From Paulinella micropora (Eukaryota; Cercozoa; Imbricatea; Euglyphida; Paulinellidae): DNA of 64,000 bases. The stretch covers positions 107,501 to 171,500 of the forward strand of contig WBZZ01005947.1 of the NCBI GenBank assembly GCA_019918135.1, written 5' to 3'. Of the stretch, positions 11,800 through 23,541 are shown piece after piece. Every line of letters starts with the position of its first letter. Position 1 is the stretch's first letter. The notes beneath the pieces were generated by a model. It was given only the letters and a program-made list of their open reading frames with translations. It did not search any database and was not told where the DNA came from. The position numbers and the translations under genes are program-made.

Positions 11800-12385
11800 A
11801 CAGCTTGTGTGTGATTTGGTGTGACATTTGTGTGCGTGATCTAATTTGGTGTACAGCTTGTGTGAAAATGAGTGTGTGTGATCTGATTTTGGTGTGACAT
11901 TTGTGTGTGTGATCTAATTTGGTGTACAGCTTGTGTGAAAATGAGCGTGTGTGTGTGATCTGATTTTGGTGTGACATTTGTGTGTGTGATCTGATTTTGG
12001 TGTACAGCTTGTGTGAAAATGAGCGTGTGTGTGTGATCTGATTTTGGTGTGACATTTGTGTGTGTGATCTGATTTTGGTGTGACATTTGTGTGTGTGATC
12101 TAATTTGGTGTACAGCTTGTGTGAAAATGAGCGTGTGTGTGTGATCTGATTTGGTGTGACATTTGTGTGTGTGTGATCTGATTTTGGTGTGACATTTGTG
12201 TGACATTTGTGTGTGTGTGTGATCTGATTTTGGTGTGACATTTGTGTGTGTGTGATCTGATCTTGGTGTGACATTTGTGTGTGTGATCTGATTTGGTGTG
12301 ACATTTGTGTGTGTGTGATCTGATTTTGGTGTGACATTTGTGTGACATTTGTGTGTGTGTGTGATCTGATTTTGGTGTGTTTAGT
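11800..12385. repeat. Tandem array of GATCTGATTTTGGTGTGACATTTG-type units
   Basis: About fifteen units of roughly 30-35 bp alternate between a GTGACATTTGTGTG form and a GTACAGCTTGTGTGAAAATG form. The array is TG-rich on this strand. A minus-strand open frame of about 220 codons through it encodes only His/Thr-rich repeats and is rejected as a gene. Confidence 0.9.
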
Positions 12386-12827
12386 AGCCGTAGCCTGTCC
12401 ACAGCCAAACAAGCTCACAAATAAAAACAGAACAGACAGATCGATCTGGGCGATGTCGCTTCACACACCCTACCACCCTCCAATCCTTTCCTTTCCCACC
12501 TCGTTTCTCAAGAAGCGACATCTTCAAAGCTGAGATCAGACGACGACGCCGGACACAATTCTTAGCACACAAAAAAACCCCTCGTTATAATTTAAATATT
12601 CCAAGAAAAAAAGAAAAAACACTGCCGTGCCGGATGGTTAGAGTTTGTTTTTCTTTTGTCCGTCGTGTCCACTGTTTTTTTTTATTTTTAGATGATCACC
12701 CAAACTGAACCTTCTCAGTTTCTTTTAAATAAACGAAACACTTTTAATTGGTGCTCACGCCAGAGATGACAAGCGAAGAAATCATTCTCAGACTCCAAAA
12801 AGAAAAAGCGTAGACGGGCATACAGCT
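12386..12827. other. Spacer between repeat array and protease/scaffold gene
   Basis: This segment lies downstream of the minus-strand protease/scaffold gene. It contains A/T-rich stretches, among them TTTAAATAAACG, but no credible ORF. Confidence 0.4.
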
Positions 12828-14664
12828 TCACCGGGAAGAGGATGACTCAGCCCTCAGCGTCTTTGAACTCCAGTGGCTCTCCGGCATACGCAGCTTCAAT
12901 GTATTTTCTCCGATAAAATATTTTCCGAACGGGTGATCATCCGGCACTGGACCCTGCGGCGCCTCAAACTCACTGCGAGCCCTCTTGTGCAATATGTCCG
13001 GTGTTGCACTCACCAGTGAGGCCGCCGCATGACGCTCGGCCGAAACGAGCTTCTGCTGCAGATCCGACTTGGGCGTCGGTGGCGGGGCCTGCGCCCGGGG
13101 TTTTCGCTGTGATGCCATTGCTAATCTGAGACTTTCCCAGCCGCCCTGCCTCAGCTCCACGCCCGAACTGGCCGCAGTGTGCGTAACCGTTGCCAGCGCT
13201 GCGTTGACCCACTTGCGATGGAAGCCGGACTCGCCCTCCGACATCGAAGAAGCGCTCCATGCCTGCCTTTCAGCGTTCATAGCCTTGCGCTGCTCCTCGC
13301 TCAAAAAAATACCATAAAAATTAGTCATATCTTGCGAAGCCTCCTCGGCACAACGCGCAATACGCTCGCGCTGCGCATCTTTAAGTCCAGCTATCTCGCT
13401 GCACATGGAGTCGACCAGGCTCTGTACCGCCCCCGTCACCTTTGCTCTCTGGCCTTCGTCAGTGATGTGCGCGATCTGCTGCGAAGCCGTCGAGATCAAG
13501 TGCACCAGGGATTGTTTGCCGTCGAAGTGCTCTGCGTCGGGGACGGCGGGGCGCGGTTCTGCAGGAGCTGCCGCCTGCTCGATGATGACAGGGCGCGGGA
13601 TTGCCGCGTTCGTAGGGGGCACGCTAGTTTCTGTGGTCTCCATCATCACAGGCCCGTTGCTCCGTAAGGAATAAGTCTTTATGGCTAGCAAGTCTAGCGC
13701 TTGTTTGGGTATAGAGTTCCAAAGAGATTCCAAATTCTGCCGCCCACAATTTCCGAACGAGGCTCGGAAATGGACTGGGCGGGGCGGGAGTGCCAGCCTG
13801 ATCAAGAAATCCGCCCCCCGAACGCCAAGCAAGCTTTTGTGCGCCATTCCCCCCCCCGTTCTTCTTCCCCCCACCTTTCTGCAGCGCAGGCCGCCCACAA
13901 TTCAGAGAATTGTGGGCGGGATTTATGGCGACTAAGAGGCTGTCCCAACCCCCGCCGGCTGCGTGCAAGGCGCGATTTAAATAATTTCCCTGGTAGGGCA
14001 GTCCGCTCAGGTCCGCGGTCTGGTGGGGGAAATCCAATTGCCAACTCGTAGTGACCGGTTCCAGGTACAAAAAGCAATTTTCCGGCGCCAACGCACACTC
14101 GCCTATAAAGCACGTGCCCGGGCGGGCGCCCCGCTTGCAATAGGAGTTTTCTAGCACCCAGGCCTGATTGGTGACGATGTTGCGCACGTGTTGGATGCTA
14201 GCGCCCTTGGGACCGTCCGGGTCACGCAGGCGCTGTACGCTCGTGATCCCCTCTCCGTTGTCGTAGGGGTACGTATACATGAACAAAGATCTTGTTTCAG
14301 GATCGTACCTGGTTGCGGCAACGTAACCCCAGCTCTGAATCTTTTCGCTGTTAGACAGGGAAGGCTCGTGTGAGTTATCCATGTGTTCATAAAAACAGGG
14401 CCTGCCGACCATAGCGTGAGCGATGATGGCTAGTTCACGGTCCGAAAGTTGGAGGCTGTAGTGCTCACGCGCCTCGGGGTGGCCCTTGTGGCGCTTTTCT
14501 TCCAAAACGTGGTGCCTGAGAGCGTTTTCGTACAAGCAATGTTCAAAGACCCAGACCGCCTGGTTAGAGTCTAGTGGAACGGGTGGTTCAGCACCAAAGA
14601 AAACACAGCGCGAGGGGTCCGGCTGTGTGCCCCGCGCCCTCGCGTCGCGCGTCGATTGCTCCAT
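12828..14664 (-). CDS. Assemblin-like capsid maturation protease with scaffold-like C-terminal region
   Basis: The N-terminal open stretch (from MEQSTRDARARG) has an arrangement like herpesvirus/prohead serine proteases. A His-containing segment, GRPCFYEHMDNSHE, is followed by WGYVAATRYDPETRSLFMYTYP (the VGxV-like strand pair), then GASIQH as a candidate nucleophile serine. The C-terminal part is Pro/Ala-rich then helical, like a capsid scaffold. It has an internal MMETTETS that could start a separate scaffold product, as known for the herpes UL26/UL26.5 pair. The two parts lie in different overlapping frames, so the gene is spliced or carries about one break. Identification rests on motif order only and needs profile comparison. 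Confidence 0.5.
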
Positions 14665-15332
14665 CGTTCAAAAGCAAACCAATAAAAAGAAGAGGCGAAA
14701 ACGAAGATGGTGGGGGGGGGGGGGGACGGGCCAGATAAGAAAAAATCTTAGGACGAACCAGTGTCTTGAAAATTTGCGCAGGGGAATTGGAGGGGGAGGG
14801 GCGCCCTCGTCGACGGAAGAGAATAGGGCACTTCACTCACGCTTAGTTTTTCCCTCCCTTTCCTCCTCTGCAACTAAAAGAAAGTCCCCCCGAGCAAAGA
14901 AAAAAAAAGGAACGGGGGCCGAACGTAGGGGGGGGGGGGGGAGAAAATAATGCTCGCCTGCCGGGCCCCCCCCCCCCCACATTCCGGGCCCGCGGTTGTA
15001 AAAAAGAAAGGTACGTTTTGTAGGCGACACAGTTGCCGAAGCAAAGACTGACGAACCTGAAGGAGGAAGGGGGGGGGGCGACCGTCACAGTGCCGGGGGA
15101 AGGAAAGGGGGGGGGGGGGGCCGTGGAATAACAAAACCAGGGCGGGGAAAATGTGTGGGAAGGGAAGCGTGCTGAACAGAGAGAAAAAAACAAAGCCTGC
15201 GTCTGGGGGACAAAAGCTTTGTCCCCGCCCTTCCCTTTTTCCCTTCCTGGCCCCCGCCTATCGTTCTTCCTTTGTTAAAAAGACTCAGGCAGCACTTTAG
15301 CAAAAACCAGCAGCTCCTGATCAACAGAAGAC
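14665..15332. promoter_or_regulatory. Divergent spacer with many poly-G runs
   Basis: This region separates the minus-strand protease gene from the plus-strand histone gene, so both promoters should lie here. It is dominated by G runs of 9-14 bases. No conserved promoter box can be assigned with confidence. Confidence 0.35.
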
Positions 15333-15842
15333 ATGGCCCGTACAAAATACGCGCAAGAAAGCAAGAGCAGGCGCAAGAAGGTGCGCGACGCCTCCAAACA
15401 AGCTGAGGACTCCAACAAGAAAAAGAAACACAGGCAACACAACAAGGCGCCTACGAAAAAGAGCGACAAGAGACAAAAAAAAACAAAGCATGAGGAAGAG
15501 CCCAAACAACGCCCCAAGAGAGTAATCAAGCGCTACCGCTTGCTGAACGCGGAGTGCAACAGGGCACAGAAGCTTAGCCTGGACTACTTTGCACTCCGGC
15601 GAGCACCGTTCCGTCTGCGTTTGTACAAGCAGGTACTGGAAATCGGGGGCAAAATCGAGAGATACAACAAATCCGCTCTATATGCGCTCATGATTGCGGC
15701 CGAGGACTATCTACGCTCTATTTTTGAAAAGAGCAAGAGATCAGCAATCTTACAGAAACAGCACACACTGTTGCACAAACACTGGCGATTCGCTGAATTC
15801 GAGGAAAAGTTGTCGTTGCAAAGGGTCACGTCGACCGCTTGA
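15333..15842 (+). CDS. Divergent histone H3-like protein
   Basis: The 169-residue product starts MARTKYAQ and so keeps the ARTK N terminus of eukaryotic histone H3. A Lys/Arg-rich tail of about 65 residues follows. A histone-fold region lines up with H3: APFRLRLYKQV corresponds to the LPFQRLVRE helix, and SALYALMIAAEDYLRSIFE corresponds to the long alpha-2 helix (AVMALQEASEAYLVGLFE). AI...HTLLHKHW then falls in the RVTIMPKD position. It is longer than host H3 (135 residues) and too divergent to be a recent host copy. Virus histones are known in mirusviruses, marseilleviruses and medusaviruses, where they compact viral DNA. The frame looks whole. Confidence 0.85.
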   Translation: MARTKYAQESKSRRKKVRDASKQAEDSNKKKKHRQHNKAPTKKSDKRQKKTKHEEEPKQRPKRVIKRYRLLNAECNRAQKLSLDYFALRRAPFRLRLYKQVLEIGGKIERYNKSALYALMIAAEDYLRSIFEKSKRSAILQKQHTLLHKHWRFAEFEEKLSLQRVTSTA

Positions 15843-16102
15843 AATGACTGAGATTGCTTCTAGTTATGCCCAAAAAAAATTAAATTCTCCTGATTGATTG
15901 AGTTGTTTTTTTAAAAAAAAACTGTTTATTAAGTGCGATCGACGGGGGCTACTTGAATCCTTGCTAAGTGTTCTTGCCGTTTCAAAGGGGGGCGTGCCAC
16001 GAATGTGTAGGCCGGCCGAAACCAAAAAAAAGTGTCAGACACGTTTTGCCGCTTCTTCGAAGCCGTCCTCTGAATCGGCTGAGTCGTCGTCAGAACAAGG
16101 GG
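15843..16102. terminator. Convergent 3' region with A/T-rich poly(A)-type signals
   Basis: Between the histone gene and the convergent minus-strand gene lie A-rich and T-rich runs (for example AAAAAAAATTAAATTC and CTGTTTATTAAGTG). They can serve as cleavage/polyadenylation signals on the two strands. Confidence 0.4.
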
Positions 16103-17930
16103 TCAGAACGCTGCGACGGAGCTCAGTCTACCCTGCAACAAGCCGGGGGAGTCTAAGCCCAAACCTCTGTGCAGCTGCGTGGGGGTTTTTTGTAATTCCA
16201 AGAGTCGGTGTTGGAGATCTTGTGCATCGAATGGCAAACCTTGTCTGGGCGTGCCCGGCTCGCTCTTTGTTTCTCCACGGTTCACCAAGTCGTTCGTGTC
16301 GAGATCGGACGTACTGTAGCAGGTAGAGCTCCTAAGACGGGTCGGCACTAGGGTTGAGGACCAGAATCTGGAGCAGCTGTCCATGGGAATCCGCGGGGCC
16401 GGACCCTCGCCTGCAGAGTCGTCTTCCAGAGCGGGTAGCTCTCGTTCGACTTGGTCTGCCACGCTGCACAGCAAGTGACCGGAGGGCGGGGGCGGCGGCG
16501 CCGCGCTAGGCGCTGCTGGGTACGGCCTCTTCAGAGCTTCTATATCAAGTGGAGGCGGGCGCCTCGGCTGTGAGGTTTGTCGGTGCCCGGGGGGTACCGG
16601 TAGTGGGCGGGGGAACACAGGTACCGCCGCGCCTAACGCGCTGGACCCCAAATGTACGGAACGTAGCTTAGTGTGTGGCAGTGGACGCTGTACCGGAGTG
16701 GTTTGCGTGTCCGAACGTGGTTCGACAAACGAGGGGAGGGGCGGAGGCCGCGGAGGAAAGCACGACGCGGACGGCACGCTCCTTTCGCTCGAATCATCGG
16801 CGTTAACAGGCGGCCCGGGGTCTGCGCTGTCAGCCGGGCCGCTCCTTAAGTTTCTGCCGGGCATGGCAACCGGCGGCGGGGGGGTCGGTGAAGGCTGCTG
16901 TTCAACTGCTTCTGTTGCGACGAGGGCCTGCTTGCTGTCTAGGTCATAGACCCCGGTAGCGCGCAGCAGGGCCGCCCAGCTCTTAAAGGAATCGGGCGGA
17001 ACGTGCAGCAGCAAATCTGTGCCCTGCGATGCCTCGTCCGGTCCACCAAAATGTTTCAGCCTAAGCAGCGACTGGCTCTCGTGCGTTTCCTCGGGTGGCT
17101 CTACAAACCGCAAGTTTCGTTGGTGTATCATCAGTCTGACGCCGGCCGAGAGCGGCTCGGCTCCCGAGGGGCCTTCCCCTGCGTCGGCCACTGGGTGCAA
17201 AGGAGATATGCGTGGCAATGCCCTGATCAGGGGTTCGGAACACTTGGCCGAGCAGAAGATAATGCAATCGGGATAGATGAAAGCGCGCGATTCCCGGAAA
17301 GACACGCTGCGGTGTCCGTGGGGCTTGTCCAGACTAAAAAAAAGTAAGCCAAAGCCGCTGGGGTATTGCTGCTGGTTTGACAGGTGCAGAAACTGCGCCA
17401 GCTTCCCGTAAATGTGATCGAACAACCCCTTCTCCGCGAGACGTTTCGCAGACACTAGTGCCAGGCGCAGGCCGTCTCCGTCCGGCAGGGTCTCGCGAAG
17501 GCTCCAGAGCGTTAACAGCTGGCTGTAAGGGTAGTTCAGAGCCGCGTCCAGGTCCTGGCTGTGATCCAGTGTCCTAACGGCCCGCAGCCAAGCCTTGCCC
17601 CTCCTCAATGGCGTTTCTAATGCAGGTCACGTGTGCATCGATAGTCGCGTGCCAGAGCGTAAACGAGTCTAGGCGCGGAATAACTTCACGCTGAATTACC
17701 TGCGCGACATCTCCGTGGCTAAGGGAAGCCTGAGTAAGTATAGTGCTTGCAACAATCTGCAGTGACGCCAGCAATGATTCATAGATTGCAAACACAATAG
17801 TGCCCCCATCGTCATGGTGCCTATCTTCGAGTACGTGTGCCAGAGGTTGCAGGTAGATGCATTGTAGCTTGCAATACCCTGTGGTGAATTGGAGGGCCCA
17901 GGCCCGGAGATCATTCACTCTAGTGTTCAT
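16103..17930 (-). CDS. Unknown protein with helical N-terminal and proline-rich C-terminal region
   Basis: The gene begins MNTRVNDLRAWALQF. It encodes a helical first third, then a ~300-residue globular part (segments like YPSGFGLLFFSLDKPHGH and LLLHVPPDSFKSWAALLR). The long tail is Pro-rich and disordered-looking (PTPPPPVAMPG, PPPPPSG). It reads in two overlapping frames, so it carries about one break. A virion or tegument-type structural role would fit its position between histone and glycoprotein genes, but I recognise no family. The low-complexity tail argues against an enzyme. Confidence 0.5.
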
Positions 17931-18483
17931 GCAGTTTCTTTGCTCTACACGCCAAAAAAAAAATCCTCAGACCAAGTGAAAAAAGAAACCAAAAAAAAAC
18001 AGCCAACCACAACAAAAAAAACCCAGGTAAAAGGGAGGGGGGGGGGGTGAGTGGAAAGAAGAGGTAGGGGGAGAATGTCCGGAACAGGAAAAAAAAAGCA
18101 CTCTCATTTCCTTCGCCCCAAGAGAGTGGGAGGGGGGGGGGGGGTTTGTTATGGTGGCTGTGAGTTGAAAGCTGCGTGTGTAGCTGGGAGATGGAGTTTG
18201 CAGTTTCCGAGAAGAAACACGGGCACAGATTTGTGGTGTTGTGGGGGGGGGGGGGCGGTGAAGTTGTGCGACAAGGAGAAGAAAAAGAGGGGGGGGGGGG
18301 AAGGGAAAGGGCTGGAATCTACGTGTCGTCCTTCCCAGTGGTTTTCTTTTGGCTAGTAGTCTCAAAAAATTAACCACTTGGCTCCATTTCTTTTTTTCCC
18401 CTCTCTCTTAGCTCTTGTCACACAGCTTCACCGCCCCCCTTGTCTGCCATCGCGCGGTCGGTCTCCTTTTCCCCCCTCTCGCA
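17931..18483. promoter_or_regulatory. Divergent spacer rich in poly-G
   Basis: This is the shared upstream region of the minus-strand proline-rich gene and the plus-strand glycoprotein. It contains several runs of 8-14 G and A-rich stretches. It ends in a pyrimidine-rich segment before the glycoprotein ATG. No specific promoter element is identified. Confidence 0.35.
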
Positions 18484-21400
18484 ATGCTAGCGCTGGCTGT
18501 GCTGGCGACGGTCTGCAGCGCCTTGAATGTAGTTTCAAGTTACCGCAGCTCGGATGGCGGGGATTCCACGTTGCTCGAGCTCGCCTTTGACCAAGGGGAT
18601 CTGCCTTCCAGCCAGACCGAGGGCTTATTACAGTTTCAGGTCGAAGGAGCAGCCATCGGCGCGGGGCTGCGCGGCCTCCTGCACGGAACCCTGACTGTAG
18701 CACCGCCCGAGTCAGTTGTAGAACGTAACCTGTTGGGCTACGTGCCTGAAGGCTCGAACACACGCACCTTCAGCCTGTGCAACACGTTGCAGAACGAAGC
18801 GCAGCTGGCGGGCGCGAGTGAACGGGGGTCGGCGCTGGCTGATTATTCGTTGCAAGCCCTCCAAGAACAAGCCCAGAAAAACAGCAGGCGCCGTCGGTTG
18901 CAACAACTGACAAACGGCGTGCAGCCCTGTCCGGCCGACGGCGACGACGCGGAATGCAAGGAGCTGAACGCCGCTTTCCCTGGTCGTTACGTTTGTTACG
19001 CGTACAATCTCATGAACGTGGAGCTCTTTAGGTTCTGTATAGACAGCAGGATGTGCCTGCAAGGCGCCTCGGACACGGTTTGCATGCAGGGCATTGCCAA
19101 TTGCACTGCCGCGACCAAGCTTTCTCTGTACAGCGGGGCCCCCACGAGCTGTACTGAGGTATGCCGCGTCGGCCAGTACTGTGCAGTTCAGTGTGTGGAT
19201 GTTCAGCAGCAGCTGTTGCAGCGTCTTGTTCTGCTGCTGGCCGGTCTTTGAGAGATTTTTGAGCGCACTGTCGTAGATCTGCGCCGTCTTGTCAAGCTGG
19301 GCCTGCATGTCGGTCAGCCCCTTGAAACCACTGCTGAACGCGACTGCAAAGTCCTTCCGTGCCTTATCCGAGATGGCCTCTGTCAGTCTCTCATCGTAGC
19401 AATTGCCCGTACCGGGAGTGTCCCCGAGGTGGGGGGCACCCATCGTGCTAGTAATGTCGACGCAAACGCCCACGCTTAATTGCGCTGACATCCAGAAAGA
19501 GCAGGTAAATTCGACGGCGCAGGACTTTCAGCTCCTGGACGCAAAGATCCAGGAGTACACACGGCACGAAAACTCCATGCTGAAGGACTTCAACAGGACT
19601 ACCGACGCGGCGTTTTTGGATCTGCAGACGGTGGAGGGGTCCCTGAATGCCATGATCAACGCCGTGAACGCCCTGTTCCGGGCACTCTTGGCACAGAGCA
19701 AAGTGCAGAGTACGTTGATGGCAGAATTTACGGTGGACCTGGCAGCGCTGCTGGACATGGCTCGTGCCACGCTAGCCGAGGTGCGCGAGCTGCAGACGTC
19801 GGAGCGCCCGCGCCGCGCCCTCGCGGCTATGCTGTTCGCCTATGCCGAGCAGGCGGCCGAGCGGTCCAACACACACTTGCTAGCGGAGGGCGGCGTGCCG
19901 CCGCTGGGCTTTGCCCGCGTGAACGACCCGAGCGACCCCTACTGGTTCCGATTCACAACAGTAATCCAGTTCGAGCAGGACATGTTGAATGCAGACTTTA
20001 TAACGGCCGCCAAGATAGATGACCTCTTCAAATGGGCGCTGCAGGACCCGGAGGTCCGCTGGAATTACGAGACATACACACCGACAACCCAGGACCTGAA
20101 CCCCTCTTGGCTGCTTTCTGCCGAGCCCCTGACGATCGCCGAGTACTGGAACAAGACCAGGGGCAACCACCCGGACGAGGCAGGGAAATTCGCCAAGTAC
20201 GCGGATGATCTTAACGCACAGCACGCGGTGAACGAGGGCATGGGCCGCGTCCGCTGGCTGTTGCTTAACACCGTGCGCTTCTTCTGTGACCCGCAGTTCT
20301 TGCTAGAGCAGAGCGACAACTGGTTCACGTTCAGGGACATCATGGGGTTGCTAGGGCCCCCGGGCTGCGAGCCCCCGGCCCTCGGCACGCAGTCGCGCCC
20401 GGACAACGCCTGCCACTGCTGGCTGAACGTGACGCGCTCGCGCTGCCTGCGCAAGGCCAACACGCCGCCGTGGACCGCGGGCGCGGAGGAGGAGGCCGCG
20501 GTCGGAACAACCACGGGCATGTGCGGGACCGCCGCCGGCCAGGACGTGACAAATCTGTTCTACGGCGGCTGGCTGCCGCACGGCGCGCGCGAGGAGACGT
20601 TCACGTCGGAGCGGGAGCTCACTGAGTTGCTGCGCGTGTGGTGCGCCGCGGCCGTCAAGAGCGCACCCGACGGCCGGCTCTTTTTCAACAGCAACCTGCT
20701 GGAGCTGGCGCTGCAGCTCAAGCCCAACGCCGTCCCGCGGCTGGGCCCCTGGCAGACGGCGCGGCAGCCCTTTGACGAAGAGTACAAGTACTGCTCTACG
20801 CACTGGGCCGACATTGAGCCTCAGTCGGCGCTGCTGCGGCGGCGCTCTGACACCAGCAACGCCGCCACGCTGCCATACCTGTTCTTCTACACGGCGCAGC
20901 AGGCGACTCGGTTCTTGCGCCAACGCGAGATGACGCAGGTACTGATCGACGTAGCGGGCGATCTGCCCGACGACGTAGACATGTCGCCGAGGCCGTTCTT
21001 TACGCGTTCGCCGGCGAGGATGCGCGCCCCCCAAGTCCCCCCCGCGCTGGGTGACAGCGCGTGGACCGTGCCGCCCGAGGTGGCCAACTGCGACACGCTG
21101 ACGGCCGGCTTCAGCACGGCCAGACTCCTGCCGCTCTGGCAGCTTAGGCACGTGGAGACGCGCCAGAGATTTTCACTGCAGCTGAAAAACCTAGATTCGG
21201 GCGTGGTCTATACCCAGAACCTAAGCCTGCCAGTGCCGCACCAACTGCCGGCTGAGTCAATGTTGGTGTTGGGCTACCTTTCGTGCCTGCACCACTGGTG
21301 CGGGCTCCGCAACAACTACAGCTTTGTGTATGACGTGCTGCCCGAAGAGGTTAGCGGGCACCCCAACCAGGCGCTGCGTTATACCGACTACGTCATGTTC

Positions 21401-23383
21401 TTTCCCGAGGATGAGCGCGGCGTTTTGCAGCAGGACAGACATTTGTTGTCCCCGCTGGGCTGCGCGACTGCCGATTGTGACAGTAGCGGCGACTGCGCGC
21501 CGCACCACCTCAGCAACCGCGCGACAGTGCAGGGCGAAACGCAGGCCGAGTTCTGGAAACGCCAGCACCTCAGCGCTCGCCTGAACCCCACGCGCATGGG
21601 GCGCTCGCCCGTGGACTCGCGCAAGCGCCTGCTAAATGGTGTGCCTTGGCAGCGCAGGCGCTGCGAACAGAATGGTATGCCCGAGGGCCCACTGTGCCAA
21701 CTGCTGCGCACGCACTGGTTGCCGTCGCTGAACTTCCTCGGTGGCGAGACGCTTGACAACGTGGGCTGCGCGGACGGGCGCTTCCCGTTGCGGCCGCTCA
21801 ACTGGTCGTCACGGTTGAGCTTCGACGTGCCGGGCACCAGCTTTGCGCGCCGCGACGAGGTCGCAACCTGGTGCCCGATCGACGGTAGTGCGGTAATTGA
21901 GCACCGGTCTCCTGTGGTCAACGAACCCGGGCTGAGGCTGCGCTTTCGTCAGGGACTGGACGCGGGCGCCGGCGCGGCGCGGCTGCTGCGGCTGCAGGTG
22001 TGGCGCCGCAACACGACATTTGCGCAGTCCGACCTGTCGTACCCCACGGCGCAGGGCCTGTACCTGGTCGACGTGCCGGGCACCGACAACCCGGCAGCCG
22101 CGGCGGCAATTGCGAACGGGACCAGCGAGCTGTGGTTGCGCGTCCTGGTTAGCACGCAAACGCAGCCGACCCTAGAATGCCTGTCCTTGTCGCTTGATAA
22201 CGTAGGCGCCGTCCAGACAGTTGACAGTTTTTTTACTTCGGCCGGCGGCGCGGGCGGCGTGGCCGGAGGCACCATTGAGCATATGTGGATCCAGATGCAG
22301 ACGGGAGCGGCCGGCACCGGCACGGTCGCCGCGTTGGTGGCGGCCAGGACCGCGGCCGCGACGGCTGATTTGTGGAAAGACATATCGAGGGCCGAAAATG
22401 CTACTGTCCTCGCAAACTTGCTCAATCAGTGGGAGCTGGAGCTGGCGGCATTACGGGCTACACTAATGTCCTCGTTCGCCGAGAACGAAGAGTACCTGCG
22501 GCGTTCGGCCGCGGACGCAGACACACTCGCCCGCCAGCTGGAAGCCACCCTCAACCAGACCAAGTCGGTGCTGTCAACCTTTGACGCCGACCTGGAGGCG
22601 GCGCAACAGGCAGTAACCAACATCACTCTCAGTAACGAAACGCTGCGGAACGCCAGCGCTAGATGGACCGCGTGGTCCAAGGACATCGGCGACCTCGGAG
22701 CCTCGTTGGCCAACGACGGGCTGTTCCAGTCGGTCGTGAGCGGCTACGTGCCCTCGGTTGTGGCAAGCGAGTACGTCATCGGCCAGACAGTGAGGGTGCC
22801 AGTCACGACGTTCTCGGAACAACCCCGCCGGAACGCCTGGGGACAGGTTGTGCGGTCGTTTTCCTCGCGGCGTTGGGACGTATTCAAGAACGGTGCCTCT
22901 GATTTTTTCAAGGACGTAGGCAAATGGATTGAGAAGGCGGTCGACTGCGCGGTCGACATAGCCACTAGCCTGAATTTCAACTGCCTCGCGCCTAACGCTC
23001 CGCAATGCAAGCTAACCAAGCCCAAGATCCTATGCATGTTCTGCTACGAGAAAAACAAGTTGTTTCACACGTGCCGTGGCAACTACGTCCGCACCGATAG
23101 CCAGAATAACGTGCTCGTGCCGTGCAAACTGAAGAAGGTGGTCTGGAAGTCCCAGTACGTCGTGCGCTATATCTTGATAGTCTTGATCGTCATTGTAATA
23201 CCACTGGTCATGCTTGGCTTGCTCGGATATGTAAGCTGGGAGGTGTACGACAGGTGCCAAAAATCACGACTGACCGACGCACAGCTTGCTGTCAACAAGC
23301 GATGGCTGAACGACGACACAAAGGCCGACCAAAAGGCCACAAAACCGCTCCTGGGAAGGAAACGAAAGATAGTGCCTCTGTGA
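18484..23383 (+). CDS. Large coiled-coil type I membrane glycoprotein (envelope-like)
   Basis: The N terminus MLALAVLATVCSALN is a clean signal peptide. The extracellular part has many Cys and N-glycosylation sites, a basic NSRRRRLQQ cleavage-like site, and heptad-type helices near the middle of the N-terminal half. A second long coiled coil lies before the C terminus (around ENEEYLRRSAADADTLARQ). One strong transmembrane segment (YILIVLIVIVIPLVMLGLLGY) precedes a short basic tail. Coiled coils, a basic cleavage site and a single C-terminal anchor fit a viral surface or fusion-type protein. The family is not recognised. The gene looks broken, about two breaks including one local rearrangement. 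Confidence 0.6.
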
Positions 23384-23541
23384 AGCGCTCTCGTTTATGT
23401 CGTGAGCGGCAAAAAAAAAGCAAAGTCACCAAACCTTTTTTTAAATTACAAAACACTTATTGGAAACGTGCCTGCCTGTGCGTTTTTTTTTGTAAAATGT
23501 CAGGAGGGCGGCTTATTTTAAGTGGAGAAAAACTACACGCT
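23384..23541. terminator. Convergent 3' spacer with A/T-rich signals
   Basis: Short spacer between the convergent glycoprotein and CxxC-repeat genes. It has A-rich and T-rich runs that could serve as poly(A) signals on both strands. Confidence 0.35.

Noticed and set aside
11756-12418. His/Thr-rich 220-codon minus-strand frame
   Set aside because: It is a by-product of the TG-rich tandem array, in a gene-free belt, with no non-repeat protein content.
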